Of a stretch of DNA of 64,000 nucleotides, positions 16,080 to 28,842 are shown one piece after another. The stretch's first letter is position 1. Every line of letters begins with the position of its first letter. The notes beneath the pieces were generated by a model, which saw only the letters and a list, made by a program, of their open reading frames with translations, was not told the DNA's origin and searched no databases. A program made the translations under genes and the position numbers. Source of the stretch: Perognathus longimembris pacificus (taxonomy: Eukaryota; Chordata; Mammalia; Rodentia; Heteromyidae); assembly GCF_023159225.1 (NCBI RefSeq), contig NC_063163.1, forward strand, positions 108,221,885 to 108,285,884, written 5' to 3'.

Positions 16080-16530
16080 TTGGTCTCAGTTCAAGGGGAA
16101 AGGGGAGGGGAAATGAAGGAGGCCGCCCACTTGAGAGGCTGTCAGAACTGTGGCTGGACCTCAACCCAGCTGGGAGGGGGAGGAAGGGAGGGAGTTAGCA
16201 AGGTTAGGGGCCCAGCAGAGAAACAGGCCAGAACAATTGAGAACAAAGGCTGGACACTCTTCCGCTGAGCCCCAGAGGTTGGCCTTGGCCTTCTGTGAAC
16301 AGCTTCAGGAAATGGCTGAGATTCCAGATTTGGAAGGAAGAGACCTGTAAACAGGGGCTAAACTTTGTGAGCAGACAGCAACCTTTCCAGATTACAAGGA
16401 GGGGCTGGCATGGCAGGCTGAGAAGCTACAAAGCTTGTCCACTCTAGACATGGGGTCTCAGGACTGGAAAGGTCCTTCATTCTTTTCCGGAAGCTGAAAA
16501 ACTTCCCCAAGGAGGAGGCGCAAATAGTTC
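16080..16530. promoter_or_regulatory. Candidate ROBO4 upstream regulatory block
   Basis: Repeat-free stretch 1.3-1.7 kb upstream of the ROBO4 start codon. It has several GGAA cores of ETS type (CAGGAAAT near 16306, GGAAGGAAG near 16330, CCGGAAGC near 16487) and SOX-like motifs (AACAATTG, GAACAAAGG near 16230-16250). ROBO4 is endothelial and ETS factors drive endothelial genes (known). The enhancer role is inference from motif content only. Confidence 0.35.
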
Positions 16531-16574
16531 AGTGAAAGGATGCATATAAAAATAAGCAAATAGAACAAGCTAAT

Positions 16575-16700
16575 CTTTCACTTATAATGTGTCAAGCACT
16601 GTCTATGCTAAGTCCTTTTATGTTGTATTTCATTCCATTACTATGAAGTAGAATTTTACTTTAGGATTCCCGTGTTACAGATAAGGACACTGATTTGTAG
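16575..16700 (+). mobile_element. MIR-type fragment
   Basis: AATGTGTCAAGCACTGTC, TTACAGATAAGGACACTGA pattern. Confidence 0.6.
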
Positions 16701-17106
16701 GGTTTAGGAATCTGCCCCAAATTTCCCAAAAGCTTCTTTGCTTGTCTCTGAGCAGAACACAAATACACTGTGGGAATCTCCCAGTTTGTCCCCAAGGGTC
16801 TGAGTCATTCCCACTTTTTGCCCTCCCCACTCCCAGCCTCATCTGTCCATAGGGAAAGAAACCAATGACTGATCCACGCCAGCACTTTTCCACTTGGTAT
16901 TCCCACCGCCCCCCATTCTCAGCTTAGTACTGCTATGCCCTGAGCCTCCAGAGTCTCAGAATCTCCACTCTGCTCTAACAGGTAGCCTCCTAGAGACAAA
17001 ATAATAAGCACTGAGATTCAAGGAGAAGCTTTCGATGGAGTTTTAGGAGTGAAAAAGTTAAGAATACAGGTAGACTTAGTCAATATGAACCTTCCCTTTA
17101 AGAAAC

Positions 17107-17335
17107 CCTAAACTGGTGGCTCACACCTGTAATCCTAGCTACTCAGGAGGCTGAGATCTGAGAATTATGGTTTGAAGCCAGCCGGGCAGACAAATCCCTG
17201 AGACTCTTATTTTGAACCAGCAAAATAGCAGAACTGGAGGGGTGACTCAAGAGGTAGGGTGCCAGAAGCCAAGAGAGGGCGTGTGAGACCCCTAATTTTA
17301 AGCCCCAGTACCAGCACACAAAACAAGAAAGAAGA
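17107..17335 (+). mobile_element. Composite SINE, B1-like plus ID-like
   Basis: GGTGGCTCACACCTGTAATC, TACTCAGGAGGCTGAGATC, weak right arm. A B1-like fragment follows at 17385-17550 (ATCATGAGTTCAAGATCAAC). Confidence 0.8.
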
Positions 17336-17822
17336 AAAAAGAAAGGAAGAAAGAAAAAGAGGAAGAATGACAGGAAGTCCCAGACTAACCCCATATAATA
17401 ATACATGCCTATAATGGCAGTACACAGGAGGTAGAAGCCAGAAGATCATGAGTTCAAGATCAACCTGGACTATTCAGTGAGATCCAGGCCAGACTGTCCA
17501 CAGATCAAGACTCAGCCCACCCCCATAAAAACAGAAAGAAAAAGAAATCTCAAACTAGGCAGGAGGCAAACTGTATAGCCAGGGTTATGGCTAAAAGGGT
17601 AGAGGTCAGAGAATTTCTCACCTCTGGTCTCCTCCCAGTTCTCCAAGGCATTGAGGGCCAGGCAGGAAGCATCCGTTTCCTCAAAGCGGCTTCCCTACTG
17701 GGACAGAGTCTCAGTCACAAACAACTACCACCACCCCACCCCACCCCTCCTTTCCTTGCTGCTGTGAGCTCAGAGTAGCTGGACAAAGTGCCTGGGACTG
17801 AGACAGAGGCCTGGGAGCAGCC

Positions 17823-17892
17823 ATGAGCTCTGGAGGTGTGGGCCTTCTCAGGACCTGGGGGCCTCTACCTCTCTGGCTTCTTTTCCTGATAG
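17823..17892 (+). CDS. ROBO4: ROBO4 exon 1 (start and signal peptide)
   Basis: [18 protein letters not shown] then LLFLI, a typical leader; donor ATAG|GTAAGT, ends in phase 1. The ATG context GCAGCCATGA has G at -3. Confidence 0.92.
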
Positions 17893-20800
17893 GTAAGTGA
17901 GGCTCCTTTGCTTCCTTTCTGAAGTGGGAGTATCAGAGATTGTGTTATTGATGTTGTTGATTGATAGTGATGATGATGATAATGATGATGATGATGATGG
18001 TGTGTGGTGTGTGTGTGTGTGTGTGTGTATGTGTGTGTGTGTGACAGAGAGACAGAAAGAGCTACAGAAGCCCTGGCCTTCATGCTGTACATACTGGCTT
18101 CTCCCTTCCCAGCTATCTTGTTATTTGGGAATCAGCCTTCAGTAGTACAGAACAGACCAACAGACAAACTCCCACACCAGTGACAGAGGAGGCACGGGGC
18201 AGTGACTAAGGGGTCCTGTGGTGTTCAGACCAGGCTCTGTTTCCTTTTCCCTCCCAGGAGGCCTGGCTGAGGATTTCCCACCCCAGATCCTAGTTCATCC
18301 CCAGGACAAGCTGTTCCAGGGTCCTGGCCCCATCAGGTTGAACTGCCAAGCATCGGGACAGCCACCTCCCACCATCCGCTGGTTGCTGAATGGACACCCC
18401 CTGAGCATGCTGCCCCCCGAGCGCCACCACCTCCTACCGGATGGAACTCTTATGATACTAAGGCCTCCTGTCCAGGGACAGGCCCACGATGACCAGGCCC
18501 TGTCGGCAGTTCTGGGTGTCTACACATGTGAGGCCAGCAACCAGCTGGGCACAGCAGTCAGCCGAGGCGCCCGGCTGTCTGTGGCTGGTAAGGCCTAGGA
18601 GGGAAGGCTCAGGCTAGAGCAAATGGAGGTTGAGACACCTGTTATTAGGGGAGGCCTGGATTGGGAACTGGGGAGAGAGAGAAAGGTGGGACCAGAACTA
18701 CCTTGGGAGGCCTGGGAAGTGGGCAAAGTAGAAAGTGGGGGGGAATGTGCCAGGAAATGCCAAAGCAGAACTCTGGGTCCCCCTCCCTACCTACTTGCCA
18801 TCCTCCCCACAGTCCTCTTGAAGAATTTCCAGATCCAGCCTCAAGATACAGTGGTGACCGTGGGTGAGCCGGTGATTCTGCAGTGTAAGCCACCTCGGGG
18901 CTTCCCAGAACCCACAGTCTCATGGTGGAAAGACGGAAAACCTCTGATCCTTCAGCCAGGAAGGCACAATGTGAGTGAAGCCCCCATTCTCCACACTTCA
19001 TCCTGTCCTTGGCAAGGAGGCCTCAGTGCCTCTCTAGCCTGTGAGCCCTTCCTGCTGTGTTAGACTTCACCGTGCACCTCACCCTGACAGGTGTCCAAGG
19101 GCGGCCTGCTGGTGACAAGAGCAAAGAAGAGCGATGCGGGGAGCTATATGTGTGTGGCCTCCAACAATGCAGGCCAACAGGAGAGCCAGTCAGCCAGGTT
19201 ATCTGTCCAGGGTAAGGATGGAGGAGGGAGGCTCAATTAAAGCCCAAATTAGGTGGGAAACTCCAATGAGGATAGCATGGTCTAGAGAGGGCACATATGG
19301 GGCTCAGCCTGAGACCAGGATCCAATTGGTAAAGCTCCCTGAGTGAAGTAACTCGCCCGTGCTGCAATAGGAACAGGCTGAGCGTGTGTGTACACTGAGC
19401 CTGTGGGTTCCTCCATCCTTTCACTCTGGGACTCTGGGTCTCATTCCTGTCCTCTGCTCCCCTAGAGTCCAAAGACCACAGGGAGCCTCTGGAACTCCTG
19501 GCTGTGCGCATCCAGCTGGAAAACGTGACCCTGCTGAACCCAGATCCTATGACAAGCCCCAAACCTAGGCCAACAGTGTGGCTTAGCTGGAAGGTGAGAC
19601 TCAGGACCTAAGGGTGAGAGCCAGTACAGAGCTCCCAAACCGACTGGCATGAGCTTCCCGATCCATCGCCCTTCCTCTGACTCTTTCCCAGGTGAGTGGC
19701 CCTGCGGCCCCTGCTCAGTCCTACACGGCCTTGTTCAGAGCCCAGACAGCCCCAGAGGGCCAGGGAGCTCCGTGGGCAGAGGCCCTGCTGGATGGCCGGC
19801 AGAGCGCAGAGCTTGGGGGCCTCCTTTGGGGCAAAGACTACGAGTTCAAAGTGAGACCATCCACCGGTAGAGCTCAAGGTCCTGACAGCAACGTGCTGCT
19901 CCTGAGGCTACCAGAACAAGGTCAGAGATGGATCCTCCCTAGACCCAACCGTATATCCCAGAGTCCATCTTCGTTTCTTCTTGGTACCAGTACTAGGTCT
20001 TGAACTCAGGGCCTCGCACTCTTGGTTAGCATTTTTGCTCCAAGCTGACACTCTATCACCTGAACCACACATCCATTTTGCTGAATCATCTGCCCAGGCT
20101 AGATTTGAACTGAGATCTTCTGATTTCAGCCTCCTAAGTAGCTAGCATTACAAATGTGAGCCACCAGCAACGGGGCTCAGACTCCATCTTGACGAGGGAA
20201 CCCTAGACTGTCTTACTCCAGTTTGGGGAGATGGAAATTCTTATTCATGGATTCTCTTCTACCCTGGCCCGGCAAGCAGAGCTAGAAGAAGCTTCTATTA
20301 TCCTCCGTGGAACTCTAACTCAATAGGATTCCAGTTTTCTACCTTAGGAAAGTATCTCTCCTCACAATCTCTTTTCCCTTCCCTCCAGTGCCCAGTGCCC
20401 CACCCCAAGAGGTGACCCTAAAGCCTGGCAACAACAGTGTCCTTGTGAGCTGGGCCCCACCACCTGCTGAGAACCACAACGGCATCATCCGGGGCTACCA
20501 GGTACTATAAAGGCTGTTTGCGGACACGGCTTTCCCAGTGGGCAGCACACCTGCTGTCACACATACCCCTGCTCTGCCCACCCAGAAAGGAACCTTACTT
20601 CTTGTTGAGCCAGGACCTAGCATCAACCAGACTCTGCCAAGCAACTTACAAACTCTACCATCTCATAGTCTGCCCTGAGTTTTTCTTTAACCTTTACCCC
20701 TGAAAAGCCAAATGAGCATCACAGACAGAAGGAACAGAACCAGCCAAGTTAGTGTCACCCGGGAAACTTGTTGGGAATGAAGATGCTCAGGTCTTTCCCC

Positions 20801-23800
20801 TAGGCTCCCTGAATGAGAAACTAAAGGATGAGCTTGGCCACCTGTACCTTGTGCAGTCTCCAGAAGAGGGTTGAGAGCCGCTGCATTTAGGTATATTTTA
20901 GCAGATTACTAGAGAGACGTCAATCTGGAGAAAAGTCTCTAGTAGAAGAAGGATCAGGGGAGAGGTGAATGTCAGGGCAGGATGCTTCCATGGCAAGTCT
21001 GATCTGTGGATGAAGGGTTAATGCAGTTGGAATGGTGTCTAGAGGCAGCTGATCATCTTTGTTCCTGTCCAGGTCTGGAGCCTGGGCAATACCTCCTTAC
21101 ATCCAGCCAACTGGACCCTAGTAGGACAGCAACAGACCCAGTTGGAGATTGCCACCCGAATGTCAGGCTCCTACTGTGTGCAAGTGGCTGCAGTCACGGG
21201 GGCTGGAGCTGGGGAGCCCAGTAGCCCTGTCTGTCTCCTTGTAGGTGAGAAACGTATCTACATAGTCATCCATACCCTTCAACCCCCATACCACCCACCT
21301 CTCTCCTAGTCTCACACTTCTAGCTCCTCCCTCTTCTCTGGCTAATGCTCACTACCCCACCTGCCTTGCCCCTGAGCTCCATATCCCATACAGAGCAGCC
21401 CATGGAGCAATCAGTCCGAGAACCCAGTGAGCAAGGTCCTTGGTCCCTGGAGTGGCTGAGAGCTACCTTGAAACGGCCAGAGGTCATTGCCAGCGGGGCT
21501 GTTCTGCTCTGGCTCTTGCTGCTGGGCACTGTGGTGTGTATCTACCGCCGGCGCAGAGCTGGCATGCACCTGGGCCCAGGTGAGTAAGGGGACCTCTCTG
21601 GTGTCCTGGGTTCTGCTAGAATATTACAAGGGGTTTAGATCTCTGGCCAGGAGATGGAGCCTCTGCATTCAGCCTTTCTCCCGCTTTTTCCAAGGTATGT
21701 ACAGATATACCAGTGAAGACGCCATCCTAAAACACAGGTGAGAGGCAACAAGATCTGGGGACAGGGCAGTGGGGGTTGGGACGGGGAATTGGACATAAGT
21801 TCTAATCCACCCCCTCCTCCCCGGCAGTTTGCAATCCTAGTACCTGATTATGTCCTAGGCTTTTCAGTGATAGTGAATTTCCCTTTCACTCATGTTCTAT
21901 CATACCACTTGATGGCGGAACAGAGAGAGTCATAAATTTAAGTGACTTTGCTAGAGGCTTCGAAAGCTAGTAGCTGGCTTTCCAAATCCCTGCCCGTGCC
22001 CTTGCTACCTCCTCTTACTAATAGACAGTGCCCGCTCCTGCTGGTTCACGCTGCAAGGTGAGTAGTAATCAACACTAGCAACTACTTTGACGTCTGCTTC
22101 CCCCCCCCCCCCCCCCATTGCCAGAGTTTACTGGGTGGGCTCTGTGAATTACACTCTTGCATGTGATCCACCCCACTTCCAGCAGAGGGCGTCTAGACCT
22201 AGGTTCTTGCTGTTGAAAACCAGGGCCAGCCTGTATGTACTTGTGTTCTAACTAACTGCTTGTCTGCCAGAGCAAGTCTATGGTTGTGAAATTCTAAGAA
22301 AGAAACTTGAAAAAAAAAATAAGATGTGCTGTGTTTTCCACTGGGCAGCCATTTCATTGCTCTTCTCGTCATCTTCTCAGCTCATCATCCGGTTCGATGT
22401 CCTAGAGCAGTTTTCACAGCCCAGGTCTGCATAATGTGACAAAAGTATGTTGAGCACCTAACTAGGTTAGTTGTAACTAGGCTCTGGGCTGCCAGTTTGC
22501 TTTTGGATTCTCAGCCCAAAGCAGGGTTCCAGGCTGGCTAGCTAGCATTGTGTTCTTGAGTTTTTCTGTGCTCAATGCCTCTGGTCTTCTGGTCATCTCC
22601 TGGCCTTGATCTGCTCCACTCCCCTGGGACCCTCTCCTTTGTCCTTGAGGGAAATTCCATTCTGATGATCTGATCTATTGTAATATTCTCCATCCATCAA
22701 GAATTTAGCTGTCTAGGCAGAGACAGGCATGGGAACAATCTGATGTGGGCAATGCAAAAACAGATAGGAAATACACGGAAGAGGTCAGGTGGAGAAACAC
22801 CAGTGAAATATCCCACACTTACTCTTGACTATTGGAAGGGGAGGAGCAGCAGTGCAAATAGAAATAACTCGCTATGCCTAAAGACAAAGCTGTCTGGGTT
22901 GGGTGGAGGTATAAGCTATGTACTGGGTCTGAGCAAAAGATATGGTTACAAAGCTGGAAGCCAGTCTAGCCATGCCAGGAAGTTGGGCTCTATCTTGGCA
23001 ATGAGGGAATGAATCATGGAAGGCTCCAGGCAAAGAAGTGCCTTGGTCAGTTCCCCGTTCTTAAAAGACATTCAGGAAGCTAGAAGCCAACACCCGCGTA
23101 GCAAGCTTGTGCTTCACCAGTTGATGTGTGATCTCACATCCTCAGTTAGATCTATAGCATCAGCGCTTTACAGAAGCTCTACTGTTGCCATTTTATAGAT
23201 GAGGCAATGTGGGCTTTGAACATCTAATAGATTTACTAGACTGGGCTAAGCTGTGGTAGATAGGGTTTTTAAACCTAGGGTTTTAAACCAGGCTTGTTTG
23301 GCTCTGTTCATTGCATCTGTTCCTTTTTTTTTTTTTTTTTTCCACTGATACTGGGGCTTAAACTCAGAGCCAGAGCACTCTCCCTTAACTTAGAGCTCTA
23401 GTACTTAAACCACTTTCAGCTTTTTGGTAGTTAATTAGAGATAAGAGTCTCATGGACTTTCCTGTCCAGGCTAGCTTTGAACTGTGGGTTCTCTGATCTC
23501 AGCCTCCTGAGTAATGTATTACTAGCATGAGCTACCAGCCCCTAGCTCATCTGTTCTTTTTTTTTTTTTTGCCAATCCTGGGGCTTGGGATTCAGGGCCT
23601 GAGCGCTGTCCCTGGCTTCTCTTTGCTCAAGGCTAGCACTATACCACTTGAGCCACAGCATCACTTCTGGCCTTTTCTGTTTATGTGGTGCTGAGGAATC
23701 GAACCCAGGGCTTCATGCATGCAAGGCAAGCACTCTACTGCTAAGCCACATTCCCAGTCCTCATCTGTTCTTTTTGTCTCTGCATCCATAACTTTCCACT

Positions 23801-26800
23801 TTGAGCAACTTAGACGTCCCTCTAATCCCAAGGTAAAAGGGCTACTAAGTCAAGGCACCAACCACATCTGAGAACTTGAGGAATCTATGAAAGACTGAAA
23901 GCAGTAGCAAGGATAAATCCAGTCCTACCACTTCCTCAACTCTAACCACCTTTTGGCCAATTAAGTTCCCACTTGCATTTCTTCCCGCTTCCCCCCACCC
24001 CACCCCCACCCCTGCACTTCCTCCATTACCTCAGGATGGACCACAGTGACTCTCCTTGGCTGGCAGACACCTGGCGTTCTACCTCTGGCTCTCGAGACCT
24101 CAGCAGCAGCAGCAGCCTCAGCAGCCGGCTGGGAGTGGACCCCCGGGACCCCCTAGACTGCCGACGGTCCTGTGAGCAGGCCTCATGGGACTGGGGTCTC
24201 AGGGATGGGATGTAGGGTGGGATATGCTCACCATAACTCCTGTCATTTTCTTTTTTGCAGTGATCTCCTGGGACCCCCGCAGTCCCGGTGTGCCCTTGCT
24301 TCCAGACACCAGTACTTTCTATGGCTCCCTCATCGCAGAGTTGCCCTCCAGGCCCCCAGCCCGGCCAAGCCCCCAGGTTCCAGTTACCAGGCACCTTCCA
24401 GCCCAGTTGGCCCGATCCTCTAGCCCCTGGCCCAGCTCAGACAGCCTCTGTAGCCGTAGGGGAGTCTCTTCTCCACGCTTGTCTTTGGCCCCTGCAGAGG
24501 CCTGGAAGGCCAAGAAGAAGCAGGGTAAGGATAGAGGAGACTTGTAGTCTGGATCTGGTGATGGGGAGAACCAGGAGTAGGAAATGCAGTGGGAATGTGC
24601 CAGCTTTGAACTGGGTGTGAGCCATGGCTTCACAAGGCCTTTCCACACCCAGGAGCACTCAGTCAGGATTATGCTCACCTGGGCTTTTCTTTATGGTACA
24701 GAGATCTGTTTTTGCAGTCAGTCCAACCAGCAAACATTTACTAAATACCACTGTATGCCAGACATGCTGAGCTAGCAGGCACAGGCAGTCCTTGTCCCAA
24801 TCTGATGGAAATATTGGCCAGCATACAAGGTAATGCTAGAGCCCAGGAGAAGGTGGCCAGTGCTGGCAGGACGCCTCAGGCTCATAGGGACTGGTCTTCA
24901 CACATTGTACTCAGATCTGCACGAACTCCCAGCTCATGTCTCAGAGAGAAATGGGTAGAGCTAGCCCTCCCTACCTACAGTCATTCCTAGACACAACCAT
25001 CTATGGGTTGAAATCTATTTGGCAAAAAAATGGCCTCTGTACTGAACATGTACAGACTTTCTTGCCAAGATTCCCCGAACACTACAATATAGTAACTATA
25101 TAATGTTTATATTAGGTATTCTAAGTCATTGGGAGATGGTTTAAGATGCACACACAGGGAGATATGGGTAGGTAATATACCATTACTACACCATCTTATT
25201 TAAGGGACTTGAGTACTTGTGGGTTTTAGTATCCTTAGGGGATTATAGATATAGCCAAGTGGCAAAATTCATACTCAGTATGGATGAAGCCCTGGGTTCA
25301 CTTCCCAGCACCAAAAAAGAATTGGGAGTCTCAAGTGGTAGAGTATTTGCCTAGCAAGTACAAGGCCTTGAGTTCAATCCCCAGTAATGACAGAAGATTT
25401 TTATTTTTTAATTATCAAAAACCACACAAAAAGAGCTGGGTGCTGGTGGCTCACACCTGTAATCCTACTCACTCAGGAGGCTGAACAGGAAACTCCATGA
25501 GACTTTTTGTTCCAATTAGCCACCAAAAAGCCAGAAGCAGAGTTGTGATTCAAGTGGTAAAGTGCCAATATTAAGCGAAAAAGCTCAGGGACAATGTCTA
25601 GGCCCTGAGTTCAAGCCCCGGTACTTGCACATGCATACATATACACATATATACAAATAACAACTTCGTTGAGGCAGAGTTAACATACAATGAACAGAAC
25701 ATATTTAATGTGTAAAGCTTCATCAATTTCTAACATAAACATATGCTTGTGAAACTATCACAACTAAGATGAGATAATTTCACTTTCCAAAATTCTTTTG
25801 GCATCACTGTGTGCTCATATTTTTTATTTTTATTTTTATTTTTTGGCCAGTCCTAGGCTGTGAACTCAGTGCCTGAGCACTGTCCCTGGCTTCTTTTTTG
25901 CTCAAGGCTAGCACTCTGCACTTGAGCCACAGCGCCACTTCTGGCCATTTTCTTTATATGTGGTACTGAGGAATTGAACCCAGGGCCTCATGTATATGAG
26001 GCAAGCACTCTTGCCACTAGGCCATATTCCCAGCCCTATGCGCTCATATTTTTAACATCAAATTGGCTGGATAAGTCAGAGAACCTGAAGGTCTTCCCTG
26101 TTCTGCAGCTAGAAACCTTTCCTAGCTGGATTTCTCATCACATCACACTAATTAGAAGGCTATTTCTTTATTCCTTTGTTTGTGGGTTTCCTGATCCTGA
26201 GTCCTAGGCAAATATCTTCTCTCTGGTACTTTCTTTCTCTCTGGTGAAACTTAGATCACTCTGGGTCTTTCCAAGAAGTATATTCACAGGTCATAACACA
26301 TGCTGTGTTAGTGCTTTCTGTTTCTCTGGTGTCTCTGATCAGTTCACTCTGAGCTCTGTCTCCAGTGCCCATGTGGGCCAATGAGCAGTTGCTGTCTTAC
26401 AGGTGACTTTTCTCACTTAGCATTTACATCCACATCTTTCAAGTCAGCCACACATTCACTTATTCAACAAACGCCATTGAATAGCTTTGAACAAGGCTTT
26501 GCTTTTCTGGGTGAGACCAATACATTTTCCTGTTCTGAAGTTCCTCTTCCTTTTGGCCAACTCCCTCTTACCTCATCTATTTTTGTCTTATTCATTCAGC
26601 TCAGCATGTCCAGCCTACTCTTCAAGTGAGAGACATTCAAGTTTCTCAGGGTGTGGCTATCTAGATCTAGATGAGATACTTGCAAAGTGAGAAATATAAA
26701 TTACTCATGGATTCTATCTAAGAAAGAAGTAATTATCTTCACAGGGACAAAATTCCCAAGGATTATATCACTGTGAAGGAATCAAGATCAAGAACATTGG

Positions 26801-28751
26801 AATGTGTACAGGTTAGAAAAAAGTAGCTTTCAAGGTATTATTATGTGCCAGGAACTTGGCAACCTTTTTGTTGTGGATGATGGAGGTCCTGGGGCTTGAA
26901 CTCAGGGCCCGGGCACTGTCCCTGAGCTTTCTCACCCAAGCTTAACATCCTTCCACAGTACCACTTTCGATTTTCTGGTGGTTAATTGGAGATAAGAGTC
27001 TCATGGACTTTCCTGTCCAGGTTGGCTTCAAACTGTGGTCCTCAGATCTCAGCCTCTTGAGTAGCTAGGACTACAGGCACTGATGCCCAACTTGGCAATC
27101 TCTTTTGGTTTTATCCTCAAGACCATGCTTTGAAACGACTGCTTATGAAGAGAAATGAGCTCAGAAAGGTTAATGAACTTACCTAAGGTCACAGAGATAA
27201 AGCTTTTTATTTTAAGCCCAGTTTTCCTTCTGCCCACTAGGGCTGGCTGGATGAAGGTGGTTGTGGATTGGGGTAGATTCTCTCCCAGTTCTCTGGTTTC
27301 AGGATCCAGTGAGCTGAAATGAATAACGGATGTAAACGTAGAGTCTTCAGTGGGGGTCTGAAAGACCACACCGTGGCTTGTCCACAAGTCACCACCCTTT
27401 TGTTTTGCAGAGCTGCACCAAGCCAATAGCTCCCCACTGCTCCGGGGCAGCCACCCCACGGACCTCTGGGGCTGGGAGGTGGGGAATAGAGCCACCAAGA
27501 ACCTTCCTGAAAGCCCAGGTGAGAAGGGATTCTTGAGGGGAAGCAGGCCATGGAGCCCACCAGCCCAGGCTCCTTCTCCAGGCTTGTCCTTTGGTACCTG
27601 TGGAGGCTGAGGGTGGGATTGGGGGGGGGCAGGCAGGCTGGGTCTGGGCTGAGAGCCCTTCTCAGGCTCTGGCTTTTGCTTTTAGGAGCTGTGCCCCGAG
27701 CTCTAGTTGCCTGGCGGGCCCTGGGACCACAGCTCCTCCGCAACTCCAATGAGCTGGCGACTCGCCCTCTCCCTCCCATACCTGTTTCTGCTGGAAGAAT
27801 CCTCTCTCAGAGTCCACAGACCCAGTAAGAGGGCATGGGGTCAGGAAGCGCGGCGCTGGTATATGTACGTGGGGAGAGAGAGTGTGTGCTGGGATTGGAT
27901 GTGACCTGGGAGGGTGCACAAGGACCAAAAGAATAGCACTAAACTGCCTACCATTCCTCCCTTACCCCAACCAGGCACTTGGTGCAGCTCCAAGCTCCCT
28001 CCTCTGACCCACTGCCAGCAGACCCACTCCCTGTTGTTAGCCCCTGCAGGCCTGCCAGCCTGCAGGCGTCTTCCCTGTCTGGTCCCAGTCCAGCTTCCAG
28101 CCGCCTGTCCAGCTCCTCGCTGTCATCGCTGGGAGAGGATCAGGACAGTGTGCTGACCCCAGAGGAGGTGGCCCTGTGCCTGGAACTCAGCGAGGGCGAG
28201 GAGACCCCCAGGTGAGTAGTCTAATGGATAGCCACAGTTCTCTATGGGAGTATGCATGCCACCCTCCTCCGGCCTGTTTCTGTTGCTGTGCCCTAACCAT
28301 TGTACTGTCTCCAAAATTGCCTCTTCCTAGGAACAGTGTCTCTCCCATGCCGAGGGCTCCATCACCTCCCACAACCTATGGATACATCAGTGTCCCAGCA
28401 GCCTCTGGGCTAGCAGACATGAGCAGAGCTGGAGGGGGTGTAGGGTCCGAGGTGGGGGGGCTGTTGTGCCCACCTCGGCCCTGCCCCACCCCCACCCCCA
28501 GCGAAGGCTCCCTGGCCAATGGTTGGGGCTCAGCCTCTGAAGACAATGTTCCGAGTGCCAGAGCCAGCCTTGTCAGCTCTTCTGATGGCTCCTTTCTCGC
28601 CGATGCCCACTTTGCCCGTGCCTTGGCAGTGGCTGTGGATAGCTTTGGGTTTGGTCTGGAGCCCAGGGAGGCAGACTGTGTCTTCACTGGTATGTGGAAC
28701 CACCTCACCATACTTCTGACCTTTACCCTCTTAGTGTGGACACAGCTCCTA

Positions 28752-28842
<91 letters not shown>

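Larger units (their letters stand above)
9551..17820. other. HEPACAM-ROBO4 intergenic spacer
   Basis: No coding exon is supported. It holds SINE copies (9882-9980, 10712-10915, 12722-12945, 15325-15563, 15662-15887, 17107-17335), B1-like fragments (12484-12600, 17385-17550), MIR-type fragments (11530-11620, 16575-16700), an old repeat (13064-13530), CT/CA and GGA simple repeats, and a candidate regulatory block near 16.1-16.5 kb. Confidence 0.75.
21738..24034 (+). other. ROBO4: ROBO4 intron 10
   Basis: 2.3 kb. Holds a C17 run at 22100-22116, a MIR-like fragment at 23145-23270 and two SINEs (23340-23545, 23560-23758). No exon evidence in the rest. Confidence 0.75.
24525..27410 (+). other. ROBO4: ROBO4 intron 12
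   Basis: 2.9 kb, repeat-rich: MIR-like pieces near 24720-24830 and 26833-27210 (split by a SINE), ID-like fragment 25230-25400, SINEs 25436-25640, 25843-26036 and 26876-27093. 26.05-26.8 kb looks unique. Confidence 0.75.
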
